A stretch of 64,000 nt of DNA from Ruminococcus sp. (GTDB lineage Bacteria > Bacillota > Clostridia > Oscillospirales > Ruminococcaceae): assembly GCA_015066935.1 (NCBI GenBank), contig SVNK01000004.1, forward strand, positions 1-64,000, read 5' to 3'. Each line of letters begins with the position of its first letter. Positions within the stretch are counted from its first letter, which is position 1. A program made the position numbers and the translations under genes. Of this stretch, positions 35,157 to 45,052 are shown one piece after another. Below the pieces are notes generated by a model. The model did not search any database. It was not told the DNA's origin and saw only the letters and a list, made by a program, of their open reading frames with translations.

Positions 35157-36349
35157 TCCTGAACCTCCCTGCCTGAACCGTCAATTATAATAACCTTTGA
35201 AATTTTTCTGTCTCTTGCATATTCTCTTACTGACTCAATATCGTCAAAAAGAGCATTTTCAACAACAAGTCCCTGTTCTCTGAGCCTGCATGCTGCCTTC
35301 ACAGCCTCAACCTCGCAGCCTTCTGCCGCAAACACAACGGCGTCGGCACCCTTTACCGCCGGAATTCCGCCGTTCTTGACAACAGCCTTTTCGATTCCGT
35401 TCACGTTTACAGCAAATCCGACTGCAGGAACATCATATCCGTATTCCGAGATGAGCTTGTCATAACGTCCGCCGGAAATTACTTCCTCACCGTGTCCTCT
35501 GAGATAACCCTTGATGATAAGTCCGGTGTAATAATCTGTCTTGTTAACGAGTCCGAGGTCAACTGTAACAATGCCGTCTGCTCCGCATATTTCAGTCACG
35601 TCACGGTAAATGTCACGAAGCTCACCGAGAATACGCTCGATTTTCTCATCGGGCATAAGTTCCTCTGCCTTTTCAAAGACTTCGTCACCGCCGAAAAGTG
35701 CGGGAAGCTTCTTGAGTGCAGTCGTAACGGAATTATTGCCGAGACTGTCAAGAAGGTCATTGAGTGCAGGGAAATTCTTTGTTTCAATGAGCTTTCTGAT
35801 TTTGCTCTTTGTATGGTCATCGGCGTCAAGTCTGCTTACAAGCTCCCTGAAAATTCCGATATGACCAAGCTCAATGGAGAATTCAAGTCCGAACTCCCTG
35901 AGAGCGTCAACCGCAGTTGAAATAACCTCCAGATCGGCAATCTTCATCTGAGAACCGATAAGCTCAATTCCCGTCTGAACGATTTCGTCGCTTTTTCCCT
36001 TGAGTGCAGGCTCTGTACGGTAAACAGCCTGATTATAGCACAGTCTGAGAGGAAGCGCAGCATCCTTGAGACGTGTTGCAACAACTCGTGCAATGGGAAG
36101 GGTCGAATCGGGACGCATTACAAGCAGACGTCCCTTGTGGTCGATGAGCTTATACATATTCTCCTGCGGAAAATATGGAGATTTAAGGTTGAATACATCG
36201 TAAAACTCCAGACCCGGAGTTATCATTTCGCTGTAGCCTCTGCCCTTGAACAGATCCATAAGCTTGTTTTCTATGTCACGTCTTGCAACACATTCCCCGA
36301 AAAGCAGGTCTTTGGTGCCTTCGGGAGTAATAAGATCATAATTACGCAT
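35153..36349 (-). CDS. hisZ: ATP phosphoribosyltransferase regulatory subunit
   Basis: A 398-residue paralogue of histidyl-tRNA synthetase. TPEGTKDLLF, the class II motif MRPDSTLPIARVVATR and the GGRYDKLISEYG region are conserved, while the C-terminal anticodon domain is atypical. It binds histidine and regulates HisG. As first gene of the operon it follows the promoter at 36417-36445. I used ATG 36349; an upstream in-frame TTG lies too close to AGGAG. Confidence 0.93.
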   Translation of the reverse strand: MRNYDLITPEGTKDLLFGECVARRDIENKLMDLFKGRGYSEMITPGLEFYDVFNLKSPYFPQENMYKLIDHKGRLLVMRPDSTLPIARVVATRLKDAALPLRLCYNQAVYRTEPALKGKSDEIVQTGIELIGSQMKIADLEVISTAVDALREFGLEFSIELGHIGIFRELVSRLDADDHTKSKIRKLIETKNFPALNDLLDSLGNNSVTTALKKLPALFGGDEVFEKAEELMPDEKIERILGELRDIYRDVTEICGADGIVTVDLGLVNKTDYYTGLIIKGYLRGHGEEVISGGRYDKLISEYGYDVPAVGFAVNVNGIEKAVVKNGGIPAVKGADAVVFAAEGCEVEAVKAACRLREQGLVVENALFDDIESVREYARDRKISKVIIIDGSGREVQE

Positions 36350-36416
36350 AACAATCAATGCTCCTTATATTTATTCACAGTGCATTATCCGCACTTTACC
36401 TTGCTAACATGGTAAT

Positions 36417-36445
36417 ATAGTAACATATTACTAAATAAAAGTCAA
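36417..36445 (-). promoter_or_regulatory. His operon promoter with overlapping dyad
   Basis: Minus-strand TTGACT (36440-36445) and TACTAT (36417-36422) have a 17-bp spacer. A dyad TAGTAA-N4-TTACTA (36418-36433) overlaps the -10 and spacer, as expected for a repressor operator. No T-box specifier hairpin or GGTGG antiterminator bulge fits the 60-base leader, so a DNA-binding histidine regulator is more likely. The -35 touches the end of polC. Confidence 0.65.
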
Positions 36446-36446
36446 G

Positions 36447-39400
36447 TCAAAAGAACGACATCTGCGTAGATTCTGGCAGATCACCAAATGCACCTATGGT
36501 TTTCAACATATCTATTGTCGTTTTTGACGCTCCGCTCTGCTCCTGAAACTCCTCAACCGATATGAATCCGCCTTTCTGAGCTGCTTCATAAATACCCTGT
36601 GCAGCCGCAGTTCCGACGCCGCTCATTGCCGAAAACGGAATTCTGAGCTTACCGTCCTCAACAAGATATTCCGAGGCATGCGACTTGAACAGATCTATCG
36701 GCAGAAATTCCAGTCCACGTGAAAGCATCTCATTTGTAATGAGCAATATATCGTGCAGATCGGATTCCTTCTTTGAACGGTCGTTTCCGAGTGCACGAAG
36801 CTCCTCGATACGTGCTCTGACGGCGTCCTTGCCCTTTACAGCAAGCTCTGCATCAAAGTCCTCGCCTCTTACCGTGAAGTAAGTCGCATAATACTCAAGA
36901 GGCATCCTCAGCTTGAACCAGCCGAGCTTGATTGCCGCAATTACGTACGCAGCAGCATGAGCCTTCGGGAACATATACTTGATTTTCAGACAGCTTTCTA
37001 TGTACCAGTCGGGGACGTTGTGGCTTTTGAGCATTTCGATGATTTCCGGCGTGAACTGCTTCGGAGCCTTTCCCTTTCTCGTCCACTCCATAATCTGGAA
37101 CGCCATATTAGACGGCACTCCCTTGTAAATAAGGTAAGTCATAATACTGTCACGAGTACCGATAACGTCAGAAATTGTACATGTACCGTTTTCGATAAGG
37201 TCCTTTGCATTGCCGAGCCATACATCCGTTCCGTGTGAAAGTCCCGAAATCTGAAGGAAGTCGCTGAATTTCGTAGGCTTGGCGTCAAGAAGCATTTGGA
37301 TTGTGAAGCCTGTTCCCATTTCGGGAATTCCAAGGCTTCCTGTTTCGCAGTATATCTCCTGCGGAGTAACGCCCAGAACGTCGCAGTTAGTACACATTCT
37401 TATAACATCGGGGTCAGACGTGGGAACGTCCTTTATCTTGACTCCCGTAAGGTCCTCAAGATGCTTGTAGAGAGTCGGGACAACGTGTCCGAGTTCGTCA
37501 AGCTTGAGGATCGTATCATGGAGTGAATTGAACGTGAAATGAGTCGTGATTATCTCGGAATCGGCAGAATCGGCAGGGTGCTGAACAGGTGTGAAGTCGT
37601 ACACATCATAATCCGACGGCACAACAACCATTCCTCCGGGATGCTGTCCTGTAGTTTTCTTGATTCCCGTGCAGCCTATCGCAAGACGGTTCATTTCAGC
37701 GTTATTAAGCGTTATTCCGTTATCTTCGCAGTATTTTTTCACGTAGCCGTATGCGGTCTTGTCCGCAACGACGGAAATTGTTCCCGCCTTGAAAACGTTG
37801 GTTATTCCGAAAAGCTTCTCGGTATAGCGGTGAGCATAGAACTGATACTCATCAGAGAAGTTAAGGTCGATATCGGGCGCCTTATCGCCGTCGAAACCAA
37901 GGAAGGTCTCGAACGGAATGTCGTGACCGTCACGGAACATATCGGTTCCGCATTCGGGACAGTTCTTTGGCGGAAGGTCAAAACCGGAACCATACGAACC
38001 GTCCTCAACAAACTCACTGTGCTTGCACTTAGGACAGACATAATGCGGAACAAGCGGATTAACCTCGGAGATTCCTGCCATATTCGCAACGAAGGATGAA
38101 CCTACAGAGCCTCTTGAACCAACAAGATAACCGTTCTCAACCGAGTTCCACACAAGCTTCTGTGCAATGATATAAAGTACCGAGAAACCGTGCTTGATGA
38201 TTGACGAAAGTTCACGGTCAAGTCTTTTTTCAACGAGCTCAGGAAGCGGATTTCCGTAGATTTCATGAGCCTTGTCATGAGTAATCTGCACAAGTTCTTC
38301 TTCGGCACCCTCGATATTCGGGGTGAATGTTCCCTTGGGAATTGGACGGACATTTTCAATCATGTCCGCAATCATATTGGTGTTCTTTATGACCACCTCA
38401 TAAGCCTTTTCTTCACCGAGATACGCAAATTCCGCAAGCATTTCCTCTGTCGTGCGGAAGTACAGCGGAGCCTGATTATCCGCATCCTTGAAGCCCATGC
38501 TTGCAAGGATTATCTTACGGTAAACAGCGTCCCTCATGTCCATGAAATGGACGTCACAGGTCGCACACACGGGAATTCCAAGCTTATCGCCGAGAGCAAT
38601 AATTTTCCTGTTATATTCACGAAGCTCCTCGTCGTCCTGAGCCGTGCCCTCACGCACCATGAATTCATTGTTGCCTATCGGCTGAATTTCAAGATAATCA
38701 TAGAACTTTGCAAGCTCCTCAAGCTTACTCTCGGGAACCTTCGCAAGCATTGCCTGAAACAGCTCACCCGCCTCGCAGGCACTTCCGAAGATAAGTCCCT
38801 CACGATGCTTCAGAAGCACCGATTTCGGTATAAGAGGCTTTTTGTAAAAGTATTCAAGGTTGCTCAGCGAAACGAGTCTGTACAGATTTTTAAGTCCTGC
38901 CTGATTGCGGACAAGAATAATCTGATGATATGATTTCAGCTTTTTTACGTCGATATTGCCTGCCGCAGCATTAATCTCGCAGAGCTTTTCTATTCCCTTT
39001 TCGTTTATCAGACGTCCCACAAGCTCCATGTAGATTTTCGCAAGCATGAGTGCGTCATCAGAAGCACGGTGGTGATTGAAATTGCCGAGTTTAAGAGTCT
39101 TTGCAACAAGATTCAGCTTATGACGTCCCATTTCGGGAAGCATAGCCTGACAAAGTACGAGCGTATCAAGCCAGTTGTAATCAAAGTCAATATTCTGACG
39201 CTTGCATACCTCATTGATGAAGGTCGTATCGAAATTTGCGTTATGAGCCGCAAGAACAGGCTTGTCACCGCAGAATTCCATGAATTTCAGCAGTGCCGCT
39301 TTTTCATCGGGAGCGTCCTTTACGTCGGCGTCGCTTATTCCTGTAAGCTCCGTAATTTTCGCAGGTATAGGCTTCCCGGGATTGACCATTGTGTTGAAGC

Positions 39401-40772
39401 TGTCAACAACCTGCATATTCCTCAGCTTAACGGCACCGATTTCGGTAAGTCTGTCTGCCGCAAAGCTTAATCCCGTTGTTTCAACGTCGAAAATGATAAT
39501 CTCGTCATTGATGCTGCGTTCATCGTGCTTTTTAACGATGAGCTGAGCTTCAAGGTCGTTTACAACATATGCTTCCATGCCGTAGATTGCCTTGAAATTC
39601 TTCGGCATATTGTACATTGCGTCAGGAAACGCCTGTACAGCACCGTGGTCAGTAATTGCCATCGCCTGATGTCCCCATGAAGCGGCTCTGTTGATGAGCG
39701 TCACAACATCGGTAACGGCGTCCATTGACGACATATTTGTATGGCAGTGAAGCTCAACACGTTTTTCGGGATAATTGTCCATTTTCGGGATACGCTTCAC
39801 CTTTATCAGAGAATGCGGCGAAATTACAATATCACGGGCATACTGGTCGTAATCGACCTTTCCGGACGCAAGAAGCGCACATCCGCTTTTTATTGATGCA
39901 AGCTTCATGTCTGCAATCTCCTGATTCGAACCGAACACCTTGACTCTCATCGAACCGCTGTAGTCGGTAATATCAAAGGTACAGACAGTCTTTTCGTTGC
40001 GAAGCTCCTTGATTTCAACGGCAAACACGTCTCCCACAACAACGAGCTTCTCTCCGAGCCGCTGTACGGCTTCGTTTATGGATACGGGAGCCTCACGTAT
40101 AGCCTTGCCCTTGATAATTTCAGCGGACTCCTTATCGAACTCCTTATCAAGCGAGCCTATATCAACCGTAGCCGTCGGAATTGCTGCCTTGCGAGCCTCC
40201 TCAGCCATTTCCTCCGCAGACTTCGGCGGAATAAGCTGTGCACTTATATCGGGAAGCTCGGCTGCAAGACGCTCAACCATTTTGTCATATTCCGAAACGG
40301 AAACGGAGTTTTCACCATTAAGAACCGTTTTTACGGAAACTCCGAACATATTGTATATAAGCTTTGACAGTTCACCGCTGAAATTCGCCTTATTAAGCAT
40401 ATCAGTTCCGCCGTGGACAACTCTGATGTCAAGCTGTCCGCCGTTCAGGGAGACCTCGGCATCGTCAAGGAATCCGTTTACAGCAGAAATATCTCTCCTG
40501 AGCATTTTTATAAGCTCGCCAAAACATCCTATTCCGAACATTTCAGGACTGTATCGGCAGCAAAGTCTCACCCTGTCAATTTTCAGTGCTTTCTCGACAG
40601 CAGTTTCAAATGCAAAAATATCATCAGTCGGCACCGGTTCCGTAAAATGTGCAAAAAAGGTGACGCTGTCAAGCTTTTCGGAATGTGTGAGCTTGAAAAC
40701 TTCGCCGTTCCTTACACTTTCGGGAATATCGGCTCCGTATTCCTTCAGAAATTCAGCTAAATTTATATTCAT
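36447..40772 (-). CDS. polC: DNA polymerase III alpha subunit, Gram-positive PolC
   Basis: Replicative polymerase, 1441 residues, full length. Domain order: N-terminal PolC domains; an OB fold (about 230-330); a split PHP domain beginning ELHCHTNMSSMDAVT; a DEDDh 3'-5' exonuclease FDVETTGL...HNANFD (about 425-600) inserted in PHP; then the family C polymerase core with PDIDLNFSDEYQ and a GSRGSVGSS motif; and a C-terminal helix-hairpin-helix region. The presence of PolC supports a low-GC Gram-positive host. It is last in the pyrH-polC operon, three bases after ispG. Confidence 0.98.
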   Translation of the reverse strand: MNINLAEFLKEYGADIPESVRNGEVFKLTHSEKLDSVTFFAHFTEPVPTDDIFAFETAVEKALKIDRVRLCCRYSPEMFGIGCFGELIKMLRRDISAVNGFLDDAEVSLNGGQLDIRVVHGGTDMLNKANFSGELSKLIYNMFGVSVKTVLNGENSVSVSEYDKMVERLAAELPDISAQLIPPKSAEEMAEEARKAAIPTATVDIGSLDKEFDKESAEIIKGKAIREAPVSINEAVQRLGEKLVVVGDVFAVEIKELRNEKTVCTFDITDYSGSMRVKVFGSNQEIADMKLASIKSGCALLASGKVDYDQYARDIVISPHSLIKVKRIPKMDNYPEKRVELHCHTNMSSMDAVTDVVTLINRAASWGHQAMAITDHGAVQAFPDAMYNMPKNFKAIYGMEAYVVNDLEAQLIVKKHDERSINDEIIIFDVETTGLSFAADRLTEIGAVKLRNMQVVDSFNTMVNPGKPIPAKITELTGISDADVKDAPDEKAALLKFMEFCGDKPVLAAHNANFDTTFINEVCKRQNIDFDYNWLDTLVLCQAMLPEMGRHKLNLVAKTLKLGNFNHHRASDDALMLAKIYMELVGRLINEKGIEKLCEINAAAGNIDVKKLKSYHQIILVRNQAGLKNLYRLVSLSNLEYFYKKPLIPKSVLLKHREGLIFGSACEAGELFQAMLAKVPESKLEELAKFYDYLEIQPIGNNEFMVREGTAQDDEELREYNRKIIALGDKLGIPVCATCDVHFMDMRDAVYRKIILASMGFKDADNQAPLYFRTTEEMLAEFAYLGEEKAYEVVIKNTNMIADMIENVRPIPKGTFTPNIEGAEEELVQITHDKAHEIYGNPLPELVEKRLDRELSSIIKHGFSVLYIIAQKLVWNSVENGYLVGSRGSVGSSFVANMAGISEVNPLVPHYVCPKCKHSEFVEDGSYGSGFDLPPKNCPECGTDMFRDGHDIPFETFLGFDGDKAPDIDLNFSDEYQFYAHRYTEKLFGITNVFKAGTISVVADKTAYGYVKKYCEDNGITLNNAEMNRLAIGCTGIKKTTGQHPGGMVVVPSDYDVYDFTPVQHPADSADSEIITTHFTFNSLHDTILKLDELGHVVPTLYKHLEDLTGVKIKDVPTSDPDVIRMCTNCDVLGVTPQEIYCETGSLGIPEMGTGFTIQMLLDAKPTKFSDFLQISGLSHGTDVWLGNAKDLIENGTCTISDVIGTRDSIMTYLIYKGVPSNMAFQIMEWTRKGKAPKQFTPEIIEMLKSHNVPDWYIESCLKIKYMFPKAHAAAYVIAAIKLGWFKLRMPLEYYATYFTVRGEDFDAELAVKGKDAVRARIEELRALGNDRSKKESDLHDILLITNEMLSRGLEFLPIDLFKSHASEYLVEDGKLRIPFSAMSGVGTAAAQGIYEAAQKGGFISVEEFQEQSGASKTTIDMLKTIGAFGDLPESTQMSFF

Positions 40773-40775
40773 GAG

Positions 40776-41813
40776 TTAAAGCTTGTCCACCTCAGCAAGA
40801 AGCTCGGCAACAATGTCCTCCTCCTTAATTTTTCGCTGTGTACCGTCTTTTTTGAAGATTACCGCACAACCGTCTCCGCCTGCGATACCTATATCGGCTT
40901 CACGTGCCTCTCCGGGACCGTTTACAACACATCCCATTACAGCAACGGTAATGTCCTTGTCAAGGTCCTTAACGGCTTCCTCTACAAGCTTTGCCGTACC
41001 GATGAGGTCGATTCTTGTTCTTCCGCAGGTAGGACATGAAACAAGCTTCACTCCGCCTCTTTTTCCTATGCATTTCAGGATGTCCTTTGCAGCGGAAATC
41101 TCCTTCACAGGGTCGTCGGTAAGGGAGACACGGATTGTCTCACCTATGCCGTCACAGAGCAGCGAACCGATTCCGACTGCCGATTTGATAAGTCCCATAC
41201 GTTCCGTACCTGCCTCGGTAACACCTAAATGAAGCGAATAACTGCACTTTTCCGCTGCAAGTCTGTATGAAGAAATCATGCGGTTTACGTCGGATGATTT
41301 TATCGAAATAACAATATCATCAAAATCAAAATGTTCAAGCATTGCTGCATGGTTCATGGCACTTTCAACAAGTGCTTCAGGTGTCGGAGAGCCGTATTTC
41401 GCAAGAAGCTCCTTTTCAAGCGAACCCGAATTCACACCGATTCTTATCGGAAGATTTCTTGTCCGGCAAGCGTCAACCACCTGTTTTACCCTGTCCATTC
41501 CGCCGATATTGCCGGGATTGATTCTGATTTTATCGACTCCTGCCGCAGCTGCCTCAATCGCAAGACGATAGTCAAAGTGAATATCGGCAACAAGCGGAAT
41601 CCTTACAGCTTCCTTGATTGCGGGAATGAGTCTTACAGCGTCCATATCGGGAATCGCTGCACGTACTATCTCGCAGCCTGCCTTCTCAAGTTCAACAGCC
41701 TGACGTACACTGCCCTCAATGTCGTCTGAACGCATATTGAGCATTGACTGAATATATATATGTTTTCCGTCAAGGACACAGTCCCCGACCTTTACGGGTT
41801 TCACGTTTCTCAT
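40776..41813 (-). CDS. ispG: 4-hydroxy-3-methylbut-2-enyl diphosphate synthase (flavodoxin)
   Basis: A 345-residue [4Fe-4S] enzyme of the MEP isoprenoid pathway that reduces MEcPP to HMBPP. A TIM barrel is followed by the cluster-binding segment SCPTCGRT and GCVVNGPGEA. I chose ATG 41813 because GGAGG lies five bases upstream and RNVKPVKVG begins like family members; longer in-frame starts overlap rseP and lack a ribosome site. It neighbours dxr of the same pathway. Confidence 0.96.
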   Translation of the reverse strand: MRNVKPVKVGDCVLDGKHIYIQSMLNMRSDDIEGSVRQAVELEKAGCEIVRAAIPDMDAVRLIPAIKEAVRIPLVADIHFDYRLAIEAAAAGVDKIRINPGNIGGMDRVKQVVDACRTRNLPIRIGVNSGSLEKELLAKYGSPTPEALVESAMNHAAMLEHFDFDDIVISIKSSDVNRMISSYRLAAEKCSYSLHLGVTEAGTERMGLIKSAVGIGSLLCDGIGETIRVSLTDDPVKEISAAKDILKCIGKRGGVKLVSCPTCGRTRIDLIGTAKLVEEAVKDLDKDITVAVMGCVVNGPGEAREADIGIAGGDGCAVIFKKDGTQRKIKEEDIVAELLAEVDKL

Positions 41814-41850
41814 AATAACCTCCGACTGATTGTAATTATTCATGTGAAGT

Positions 41851-42903
41851 TCAGCCTGTAATAAGTCTTGCAATATCGTTGTATGTGGCAAATATCATAA
41901 GTCCGAAAAGAAGAAGCATTCCCACAAGATGAACATATCCCTCGTGCTCAGGCTTTACAGGCTTACGGCGTACAAGCTCGATAAAGCAGAATATAAGTCT
42001 GCCGCCGTCGAGTCCGGGAATCGGAAGAAGATTGAAAATACCGATGTTAATCGTTATCATAGCCGTCATATACAGCAGATTGAAAAGAGCGTCAGTTTTG
42101 CTTTCGCTTTCGGTTGCTGCGTCACTGATTGTACTTACCACACCGACAGGTCCCGAAACTTCTTCCTTTTCAAGTTTTCCCGTGACCATCTGCTTCAGCG
42201 ACATTCCTACAACATGCCCCATCGAAAGGAACATTTCTCCCGACCCCTTAACAACCGTAAAAGGCTTCTTATCCTTGTAAACAAGTCCGAAATCTACCGT
42301 TTTTCCGCTTTTGTTATCGTAAAAAACAACATCCTCGACAGTTACTTTTTCACCGTCACGCTTTACAACGACATCATGTGTGCTTTTATTTGTTGTTGCA
42401 AAGAAATAGTTCAGGTCAAGCGTACTGTAGATATTGATGCCGTCGATTTCAACGAACACGTCTCCGTGGCGGAGTCCCGTTTCATAGCTTTGTGAACTGT
42501 ATGTCACCTTGTCGCCGTCCTTGTCACCGAAGAAGCCTTTGATTTCATTGGTGGGCACACTGTCCATCATGCATACCATACCGATCAGCATAACAAATCC
42601 CAGCACAAAGTTCATGAACGCACCCGCAAAAAGTACAATCATACGCTTCCACAGCTTTGCGTTGCGGAAGCTGCGCTTGTCATCAGAGGTTTCATCCTCG
42701 CCCTCCATCGCACAGTATCCTCCGAGTGGAAGCAGTCTCAGCGAGTACATTGTCTCGCCTTTTTTCTTCTGCACAAGCTTGGGACCCATTCCGATTGAAA
42801 ACTCAAGAACACGTATCCCGCTGAGTTTTGCACAGATAAAGTGACCGAATTCATGAACGGTTACAATAAGTCCGAATATGATAAGTGCTATAATAATGCC
42901 CAT
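41851..42903 (-). CDS. rseP: Site-2 intramembrane metalloprotease RseP/RasP
   Basis: A 350-residue protease. HEFGH in the first transmembrane helix binds zinc, a single PDZ domain covers about 120-200, and NLLPIPGLDGGRL near the C-terminus supplies the third ligand. It cleaves transmembrane anti-sigma factors and leftover signal peptides. RsgI at 7226-8119 is a possible substrate by analogy with other membrane anti-sigma factors. One PDZ domain, rather than two, is usual for Firmicutes. Confidence 0.96.
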   Translation of the reverse strand: MGIIIALIIFGLIVTVHEFGHFICAKLSGIRVLEFSIGMGPKLVQKKKGETMYSLRLLPLGGYCAMEGEDETSDDKRSFRNAKLWKRMIVLFAGAFMNFVLGFVMLIGMVCMMDSVPTNEIKGFFGDKDGDKVTYSSQSYETGLRHGDVFVEIDGINIYSTLDLNYFFATTNKSTHDVVVKRDGEKVTVEDVVFYDNKSGKTVDFGLVYKDKKPFTVVKGSGEMFLSMGHVVGMSLKQMVTGKLEKEEVSGPVGVVSTISDAATESESKTDALFNLLYMTAMITINIGIFNLLPIPGLDGGRLIFCFIELVRRKPVKPEHEGYVHLVGMLLLFGLMIFATYNDIARLITG

Positions 42904-42928
42904 TGGTATCTATTCCTTTCAGAGGCAG

Positions 42929-44077
42929 TCATCTGCCGATTTTTTCACGGACGTAGGCTCTTGCCTTCTTATCGGCAGCCATAACGTCGTCATAACATTT
43001 TATCTCCGAGTATTCAAAACTTTCAAGCACAGAGGCTACTATTTCACCTATCTCAATAAACTGTATCTCGTCGTTCAGGAACGCACGCACAGCCTCCTCG
43101 TTTGCGGAATTCACAAGACACGGATACGCTCCTCCCTCAGTAATAGCCTTTATTGCCGCAGAAAGACACTTGAAAGTCTCATAATCGGGCTTGCCGAATG
43201 TCAGAGTACCGTAATCTGTAAGAGAAAGCCTTCCCGTGGGACATTCAAGACGCTCGGGATAAAGCAGTGCATACTGAATCGGAATTTTCATATCGGGAAC
43301 GCCAAGCTGTGCCATAACGGCGTAGTCGTCAAATTCAACGGCAGAATGTATTACGCTCTGACGGTGGACTACAATTTCAATCTGCTCAGGTTCAAGGTCA
43401 AAGAGCCATTTTGCCTCGATAAACTCAAGTCCCTTGTTCATAAGAGTTGCGGAGTCTATCGTAATCTTGCTGCCCATGTCCCAGTTCGGATGCTTCAGAG
43501 CCTGAGCCTTGGTCACACTGCGGAGTTCATCATATGTCTTTCCGTAGAAAGGTCCTCCCGAAGCCGTAAGAATGATTTTATTCAGCTGAGAACGCTTATT
43601 TCCCTGCAAACACTGGAATATAGCTGAATGTTCGCTGTCCACGGGATAGATTTCAACACCTTTTTCACGTGCAAGAGACATTACAAGAGTTCCGCCCGCA
43701 ACAAGAGTCTCCTTGTTCGCAAGAGCAATATTCTTTCCTGCACTGATTGCCGTCAGAGTAGGGAGAAGTCCCACCATTCCCACAACCGAATTCAGTACGA
43801 TGTCGCTCTGCTCAAGGGAAGCAGCTTTACAGAGTCCCTCCATACCGCAGAGAACCTTTGCATTTGTATCCGAAAGGCGGCTTTTAAGCTCGCCGTATTT
43901 TTCTTCGTTATAGACGCAGACATATTCCGGAGCGAATTTTCTTGTCTGCTGTTCAAGAAGCTCAACACTGCTGTGTGCGGCAAGAGCGGTAACTTTAAGT
44001 CCGTGCTTCTCGCAGACGTCAAGAGACTGTGTTCCTATTGAGCCTGTTGAGCCAAGAATTGAAACTGTCTTGTTCAT
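42929..44077 (-). CDS. dxr: 1-deoxy-D-xylulose 5-phosphate reductoisomerase
   Basis: A 382-residue NADPH-dependent enzyme forming MEP. LGSTGSIGTQSLDV is the nucleotide loop, LANKETLV and PVDSEHSAIFQCL carry the metal ligands, and ASGGPF the flexible loop. It is part of the pyrH-polC operon with ispG, uppS and cdsA. GGTGA precedes the ATG. Confidence 0.97.
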   Translation of the reverse strand: MNKTVSILGSTGSIGTQSLDVCEKHGLKVTALAAHSSVELLEQQTRKFAPEYVCVYNEEKYGELKSRLSDTNAKVLCGMEGLCKAASLEQSDIVLNSVVGMVGLLPTLTAISAGKNIALANKETLVAGGTLVMSLAREKGVEIYPVDSEHSAIFQCLQGNKRSQLNKIILTASGGPFYGKTYDELRSVTKAQALKHPNWDMGSKITIDSATLMNKGLEFIEAKWLFDLEPEQIEIVVHRQSVIHSAVEFDDYAVMAQLGVPDMKIPIQYALLYPERLECPTGRLSLTDYGTLTFGKPDYETFKCLSAAIKAITEGGAYPCLVNSANEEAVRAFLNDEIQFIEIGEIVASVLESFEYSEIKCYDDVMAADKKARAYVREKIGR

Positions 44078-44188
44078 ATTTTATCACCTTTGCACAGGAA
44101 ATCTTCCTGATTGATTTTATGTAATTATTTCCGATAAAATGCGAAAGGGACTACACGCAGAATTTCACGTTAGTCTCCTTTCAGAAAA

Positions 44189-45049
44189 TTATAAAATGTT
44201 AACAATAGTCGTAAAGACATAGAATGTGGGCAGAACAAAAAGGACGCTGTCGAAACGGTCCATAAGTCCGCCATGACCCGGCATGATTTTACCGTAGTCC
44301 TTGAAACCTATCTGTCTCTTTACCATTGATGCGGAGAGGTCTCCGATTGTACCGATAACAGCACATACTGCTCCGAGGACAAACGTAAGTGCAGCCTTTC
44401 CGATTTCAAAGTCTCCCGAATATACGGAAAACGCAGCAGCATATACAACTCCTGTTGTAACAATTCCGCCGATAAAGCCTTCGATAGTCTTTTTGGGGCT
44501 GATTTCGGGACAAAGCTTATGCTTTCCGATTGCAACTCCCGTGAAGTATGCTCCCGTGTCGGCAATCCATGCTCCGCAGAGTCCCATAATGAGGAGGAAA
44601 AGACCGTCGGAGCCGTTGTTTCTGTCGATGCGGACAATCGACGACATAGCCTGCGGTACGAGTATCATTACGGCAAGAGCAAAGAAAATCTGCTCATAGC
44701 GAATTGTTTTATGATTAAGGAGCCATATAAGGAAAATTACAAATCCTGCAACTAATGTAAGCGCAAAACAGCATAAAGGCACATATTTTCCCGAAAAAAC
44801 TTCAATATCGAAAATATGGAAAGAGAAATCACTGTCAAGCGACAAGAGAAGCAGTATAGAAATTCCGTATAATTCCACAGCACAAAGTATAGGTATGCAC
44901 TTTTCCATTTTGACCGCACGGAGAAGCTCATAAAGCATAATTGCAATCATTGCCGCAACGGCTATCGGAAGTACGATAGTATCGTGGAAAAACAGCACGG
45001 CTGCAAGTATCACAACGCCTACCGCACCTGAAATAATTCTTGTCAGCAT
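44189..45049 (-). CDS. cdsA: Phosphatidate cytidylyltransferase
   Basis: A 286-residue polytopic membrane enzyme making CDP-diacylglycerol. The C-terminal signature KDYGKIMPGHGGLMDRFDSVL is complete, with SPKKTIEGFIGG before it. The GGAGGTG ribosome site lies inside the end of uppS, three bases upstream. The 111-bp gap to dxr holds no gene or clear promoter. Confidence 0.96.
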   Translation of the reverse strand: MLTRIISGAVGVVILAAVLFFHDTIVLPIAVAAMIAIMLYELLRAVKMEKCIPILCAVELYGISILLLLSLDSDFSFHIFDIEVFSGKYVPLCCFALTLVAGFVIFLIWLLNHKTIRYEQIFFALAVMILVPQAMSSIVRIDRNNGSDGLFLLIMGLCGAWIADTGAYFTGVAIGKHKLCPEISPKKTIEGFIGGIVTTGVVYAAAFSVYSGDFEIGKAALTFVLGAVCAVIGTIGDLSASMVKRQIGFKDYGKIMPGHGGLMDRFDSVLFVLPTFYVFTTIVNIL

Positions 45050-45052
45050 AGC

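Noticed and set aside
36350-36446. T-box riboswitch in front of hisZ
   Set aside because: The leader is only about 60 bases and lacks the T-box consensus and a terminator. A DNA operator dyad fits better.
40776-41891. Longer IspG starting at 41891 or 41843
   Set aside because: Those starts lie in or next to rseP without a ribosome site, and the extra residues do not resemble the family; ATG 41813 has GGAGG at ideal distance.
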